Source: an uncultured Ventosimonas sp.
GTDB lineage: Bacteria; Pseudomonadota; Gammaproteobacteria; Pseudomonadales; Pseudomonadaceae
Assembly (NCBI GenBank): GCA_945283395.1
Contig: CALYQH010000029.1
Coordinates: 1 to 9,602, forward strand
Direction: 5' to 3'
DNA length: 9,602 nucleotides
Made by a program: the position numbers and the translations under genes. This document shows, piece after piece, positions 7,368 through 9,602 of this stretch. Positions within the stretch are counted from its first letter, which is position 1. Every line of letters starts with the position of its first letter. Below the pieces are notes generated by a model. It was not told where the DNA came from and made no database searches. It saw nothing but the letters and a program-made list of their open reading frames with translations.

Positions 7368-8390
7368 CTACTTTAGATCTATTAGTTGTGCTAAAGCTGC
7401 TTCTACTCGCTCAGCTTTTAACTCTTTCAAACAATTATAATGTCCATATTTACAAACTCTTTCAAAACAAGGGCTACAGGCTAAGCCAAGTCTAACAATA
7501 GCTACTTTATCAGCTAAAGGTGGAGTAAACTGGGGAGACGTAGAACCATACACAGCTACTAACGGAATATTTAATGCAGCAGCTACATGCATTAACCCTG
7601 AATCATTAGTTACTACTGCTTGGCTATAGGCTAATAAGTCTATTGCTTGAGCAAGTGACGTTTGCCCTGCTAAATTAACCAATACGTTTTGCGCCTTAAG
7701 TGTCAAATGACAACGAATATCTTCTCCCACGGCATTATCATTTTTAGAACCAAACACCCATACTTGCCACCCTTCTGCTATCTTACGTTCAGCTACTTGA
7801 GCGTAGTATTCAGCAGGCCATTTCTTAGCCTTGCCAAATTCAGCTCCTGGGCATAGCGCCAAAATAGGTCTATCTATATTTAAATTAAATGCAATTAATG
7901 CTTGTTGTTGAGACTCTTTCTCTATTTGCAAATATGGCCTGGGGTAAGGTTTTGCTAAGATACTATTGTTAGGATAAGCCAATGCCATAAAGCGCTCTAT
8001 CATCAATGGATAACGTGTTTTATCTAACTTTCTCAGATCATTTAATAAACCATAACGCATTTCTCCTTTCCAGCCAGTACGTTGTGGTATTTTGGCAAAA
8101 AAAGACACTAATGCAGATTTAAAAGAATTAGGTAATACGATAGCCTGTTGATACTTACCTCGTAAAGCATGACCTATTTTTCTACGAGTAGTTAATGCCA
8201 ACTTACCATGGCCTAACGGAAAAGATAACGCTGCTCTTACCTCAGGCATACGCTCTAAAATAGGTCTACTCCAATCAGGAGCTAATACATCTATAGCACA
8301 ATCAGGATACTCCTTACGCAAACAAATAAATAATGTTTGCGCCATCACCATATCACCTACCCACGAAGGACCTATTATAAGAAGATTCAT
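7368..8390 (-). CDS. waaF: LPS heptosyltransferase II
   Basis: Adds the second inner-core heptose after WaaC; also glycosyltransferase family 9. The 340 residues are a normal length. Motifs: MNLLIIGPSWVGDMVMAQTL (1-20) with Asp13, LPNSFKSAL (86-94), the ALCPGAEFGKAKKWPAEYY nucleotide-sugar region (178-196), VVTNDSGLMHVAAALNIP (259-276) and VAVYGSTSPQFTPP (278-291). A C-terminal Cys/His cluster, CSPCFERVCKYGHYNC (305-320), is typical of WaaF. ATG start at 8390; no clear Shine-Dalgarno sequence lies just upstream, so translation may depend on an AT-rich leader. It is the first gene of the waaF-waaC pair. In Pseudomonas, from memory, ilvE precedes waaF; here it is missing and the upstream DNA is the irregular region 8391-8996. 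Confidence 0.96.
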   Translation of the reverse strand: MNLLIIGPSWVGDMVMAQTLFICLRKEYPDCAIDVLAPDWSRPILERMPEVRAALSFPLGHGKLALTTRRKIGHALRGKYQQAIVLPNSFKSALVSFFAKIPQRTGWKGEMRYGLLNDLRKLDKTRYPLMIERFMALAYPNNSILAKPYPRPYLQIEKESQQQALIAFNLNIDRPILALCPGAEFGKAKKWPAEYYAQVAERKIAEGWQVWVFGSKNDNAVGEDIRCHLTLKAQNVLVNLAGQTSLAQAIDLLAYSQAVVTNDSGLMHVAAALNIPLVAVYGSTSPQFTPPLADKVAIVRLGLACSPCFERVCKYGHYNCLKELKAERVEAALAQLIDLK

Positions 8391-8426
8391 TCAATATTAA
8401 TAATCTAGCATCAGGACAAGTTAACT

Positions 8427-8435
8427 ATCATAGCA
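8427..8435 (-). promoter_or_regulatory. Extended -10 promoter element for waaF-waaC
   Basis: Minus-strand TGCTATGAT, a TGn motif plus TATGAT, about 37 bases before the waaF ATG. The hexamer 17 bases upstream (8450-8455, TTATCT on the minus strand) is only a weak -35. Position and sequence fit a sigma70 promoter for the pair. Prediction by eye. Confidence 0.4.
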
Positions 8436-8702
8436 GATTAGCCACTAATAGATAACTACTTGCATTTACATACTTTAAATGTTGGGCTCTACTGTGGCAG
8501 GTTGTTTAGCTCTATGTTATAGAATGAGTAAATTACAATTACTAATGAAATACATGCATCCTATAGATGCTATCAAGCCCCAAGCAAACGGCACATCTTT
8601 CAGTATCCCGTACATAGTCCGCCATAATTTTAGTAAACCTATACGGCCCAAACACTAGAAGAACCAGCCATGGCTTTGGGTTAATGGGCTGCGAGACCGA
8701 TA

Positions 8703-8727
8703 CTACAGAAGTTCCTGTAGCATTTTT
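8703..8727 (+). terminator. Terminator-like hairpin
   Basis: CTACAG (8703-8708) and CTGTAG (8715-8720) form a perfect six-pair stem around the loop AAGTTC, followed after two bases by five T (8723-8727). Oriented for plus-strand transcription. No intact plus-strand gene precedes it, so it would end either a small RNA from the GC-richer island or a lost gene. Confidence 0.4.
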
Positions 8728-8895
8728 AATGTAGCATTTATCAAAATTAACAGCAAGTTATTCAAACCTGTAAATCAGCATAAATGCAGATTATCGACTA
8801 ATTGTTGAGCGCAAAAAAACACAGATTCATCTGAAAAATGGCTCCAATTACCCACTCGTATTATTCACTAAAGAGCAACTAACTAAACATCCTCC

Positions 8896-8913
8896 ATACA
8901 GTCTTTACTGTAT
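8896..8913. repeat. 18-base perfect palindrome, operator-like
   Basis: ATACAGTCTTTACTGTAT: seven-base arms around CTTT. It lies about 84 bases before the small membrane-protein start and inside the possible coding remnant. It is not followed by a T-tract on either strand, so it is not a typical terminator; its shape suits a dimeric repressor site. It does not match the LexA box, whose half-sites are in the opposite order. Confidence 0.4.
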
Positions 8914-8955
8914 AAATAAGCTCTAACACTTAGTCAATACTAAAAATTTCTGCCG

Positions 8956-8966
8956 TGTTATATACT
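8956..8966 (+). promoter_or_regulatory. Promoter -10 candidate for the small membrane genes
   Basis: TGTTATATACT contains an extended-type TGTTATATA and an overlapping TATACT, about 30 bases before the first ATG at 8997. No good -35 is visible, although the palindrome at 8896-8913 lies some 45 bases upstream. Prediction by eye. Confidence 0.3.
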
Positions 8967-8985
8967 ACTTTAAACTAAGTAATAG

Positions 8986-9195
8986 ATTAGGTATCTATGA
9001 TTATCAAACTCTCTGTTTGGTTGGTTCTTCTATTAATAAACTTGTATTTTTTAATTAGATATCCATCAAACAACCTCATAGCAAGAATAATTAGGTATCT
9101 ATGATTATCAAACTCTCTGTTTGGTTGGTTCTTCTATTAATAAACTTGTATTTTTTAATTAGATATCCATCAAACAACCTCATAGCAAGAATAAT
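8986..9195. repeat. Perfect 104-bp tandem duplication
   Basis: The 104 bases from 8987 to 9090 are repeated without a single difference at 9091-9194; identity extends one base each side (8986/9090 and 9091/9195). The unit carries a ribosome site (TTAGG), the ATG and the first 31 codons of a small membrane protein. Because 104 is not a multiple of three, the first copy runs out of frame into the second. Perfect identity means a recent event or an assembly artefact. Confidence 0.95.
8997..9104 (+). pseudogene. Truncated upstream copy of the small membrane protein
   Basis: Made by the tandem duplication. It encodes 35 residues: the same first 31 as the full copy, with one hydrophobic helix (about 5-20, LSVWLVLLLINLYFLI), then the altered ending IRYL and a stop. 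The TTAGG ribosome site before its ATG equals that of the second copy. Its TGA at 9102-9104 overlaps the ATG of the second copy (9101-9103) as ATGA, the usual arrangement for coupled translation, so the short peptide may be made and may feed ribosomes to the second frame. Whether it has a function is unknown. Confidence 0.5.
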
Positions 9196-9322
9196 GTGGT
9201 TGACTTCTTGGTTAGTGTTAATGATACCTATAACTACCTTAGCTATCCTAGCACCAGAAGGATTGCATTACTTTTTTATAATACTATTTGCAACTCTTGC
9301 GGACTGGTTAACCATTATTTAA
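9101..9322 (+). CDS. Small three-helix membrane protein, unknown function
   Basis: 73 residues, almost entirely hydrophobic. Predicted helices lie at about 5-20, 32-51 (MWLTSWLVLMIPITTLAILA) and 56-73 (YFFIILFATLADWLTII), joined by a short basic/polar loop RYPSNNLIAR and by PEGLH. No catalytic motif and no cleavable signal peptide. The ribosome site TTAGG lies inside the duplicated unit. The frame extends 42 codons past the duplication, so this copy is the complete one. I do not recognise the family. Small immunity-type proteins, phage membrane proteins and unknown envelope peptides share this look; nothing here decides between them. A terminator is not clear; a weak CTT/AAG hairpin and six T lie near 9403-9418. 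Confidence 0.55.
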   Translation: MIIKLSVWLVLLLINLYFLIRYPSNNLIARIMWLTSWLVLMIPITTLAILAPEGLHYFFIILFATLADWLTII

Positions 9323-9366
9323 TACTAGTTATGAAACATGAACTCATTAACTAATCAATTCGGGAG

Positions 9367-9447
9367 CTTTGCTAATTAGTCGCTGCCACACTCAAGAGGC
9401 TGCTTCAAGAAGTTTTTTAATTTTAGTTAAATTAACAGATAGCAAAG
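9367..9447. repeat. Short inverted repeats downstream of the small membrane gene
   Basis: CTTTGCTA at 9367-9374 and TAGCAAAG at 9440-9447 form an 8-base inverted pair. Nested inside is TTAATTT (9417-9423) with AAATTAA (9429-9435), a perfect seven-base AT stem with a five-base loop. The nested stems could form a transcript-end structure between the plus-strand small gene and the minus-strand gene at the right edge. Chance occurrence in AT-rich DNA is possible. Confidence 0.3.
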
Positions 9448-9513
9448 TTCTTTTTATCTTTTGGAAAACATAAGCTCCTGCCAGACTTAACATTTTTCAT
9501 CTACGAGTAAAAG

Positions 9514-9602
9514 CTACTCAGTTAAGCCAAAAGTTCGCCAAAACGCCATTACTCTTTTGCGCTCATCAATAAATTGATCAGCACTAACCAGATTAGCTTC
9601 AT
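9514..9602 (-). CDS. C-terminal end of an unidentified protein, integrase-like tail (partial)
   Basis: The minus-strand frame entering from the right edge reads EANLVSADQFIDERKRVMA then FWRTFGLTE and stops with TAG at 9514-9516; about 29 residues are visible. The spacing of DQFIDERKRVMAFW resembles the Y/F-L/I-E-E-R-R-x-x-M-x-x-W tail at the end of many P4-type phage tyrosine integrases. That comparison is from memory over a very short stretch, so the identity is tentative. If right, the accessory stretch to its left would sit beside an integrase. A small GAGTA/TACTC hairpin (9505-9519) overlaps the stop codon, without a T-tract. Confidence 0.35.
   Translation of the reverse strand, partial: EANLVSADQFIDERKRVMAFWRTFGLTE

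Larger units (their letters stand above)
8567..8926 (+). pseudogene. Possible degraded coding remnant, unidentified
   Basis: One plus-strand frame starting with ATG at 8567 reads through 120 codons with only three interruptions: TAG at 8615, TAG at 8732 and TAA at 8771. The pieces look protein-like: SPKQTAHLSVSRT, then IILVNLYGPNTRRTSHGFG, LMGCETDTTEVPVAFLM, and a final open part of 50 codons with ADYRLIVERKKTQIHLKNG, SNYPLVLFTKEQL and HPPYSLYCINKL. The two TAG codons could each come from TGG, and the TAA from CAA, by single changes. I cannot name the family; a small phage- or satellite-type gene is a guess. Competing open frames exist on both strands in the GC-richer half, so the choice of frame is uncertain, though only this one extends to 8926. 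Confidence 0.3.
8391..8996. other. Irregular intergenic region right of waaF
   Basis: About 600 bases without an intact gene. The left 40-70 bases hold the waaF leader and promoter. Bases 8581-8700 have 57 G/C in 120, while 8881-9000 have 34 in 120, so the region contains a GC-richer island. Inside it three overlapping frames are unusually open: plus 8567-8926 with three stops, plus 8545-8808 with one stop (8656), and minus 8545-8757 with none but no good start. A plus-strand extended -10-like TGTTATAGA lies at 8515-8523 and a terminator-like hairpin at 8703-8727, so a transcribed RNA of roughly 200 bases is also possible. Confidence 0.55.

Noticed and set aside
8545..8757. Minus-strand open frame of 71 codons (contains INPKPWLVLLVFGPYRFT) opposite the possible plus-strand remnant.
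   Set aside because: No suitable start or ribosome site, and it cannot be separated from the plus frames by composition; kept only as a competing reading of the GC-richer island.
1..9602. CRISPR arrays, tRNA or rRNA genes, insertion-sequence ends, toxin-antitoxin or defence gene sets.
   Set aside because: No regularly spaced repeats, no tRNA-like TTCRANNC arm in a cloverleaf, no transposase frame and no recognisable defence domain were seen on either strand.

Overview
The window comes from an AT-rich gammaproteobacterium of the Pseudomonas lineage. ArgA, ArgE, TrpS, WaaC, WaaF and the TolC-family protein read, from memory, like close counterparts of the Pseudomonas proteins, yet the DNA is far more AT-rich than a typical Pseudomonas. 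A host-restricted, low-GC Pseudomonadaceae member such as Entomomonas would fit. This is an inference, not a database result.

Layout. (1) Bases 1-652, minus strand: N-terminal half of a TolC-type outer-membrane efflux protein, cut by the window edge. The place where its signal peptide should begin has a TTA codon instead of a start codon. (2) Bases 653-1127: intergenic, with a likely tolC promoter and no convincing gene. (3) Bases 1128-5667, minus strand, read right to left: an alpha/beta hydrolase, trpS, argE and argA. Hydrolase-trpS-argE are tightly packed. argE is broken by one frameshift; argA is intact, 94 bases downstream. (4) Bases 5788-6252, plus strand: zapG (YhcB/DUF1043 family), divergent from the hydrolase. 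(5) Bases 6300-8390, minus strand: waaF then waaC, the two LPS inner-core heptosyltransferases, convergent with zapG. (6) Bases 8391-9602: an irregular accessory stretch. It holds a GC-richer island with a nonsense-riddled possible coding remnant, a terminator-like hairpin, an 18-base perfect palindrome, a perfect 104-base tandem duplication that has doubled the start of a small three-helix membrane protein, and the C-terminal end of an unidentified minus-strand protein whose tail resembles some phage integrases.

How the genes relate. ArgA (first step) and ArgE (deacetylation) belong to ornithine/arginine synthesis. WaaF and WaaC add the two inner-core heptoses of LPS. ZapG is an envelope and cell-division membrane protein. 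TrpS is housekeeping. The TolC-family protein is an export channel. The core part is ordinary; the damaged argE, the missing tolC start and the right-hand 1.2 kb look like genome decay or recent rearrangement. I did not find a new multi-gene system. The most unusual item is the recent-looking tandem duplication that makes two overlapping membrane-peptide frames.
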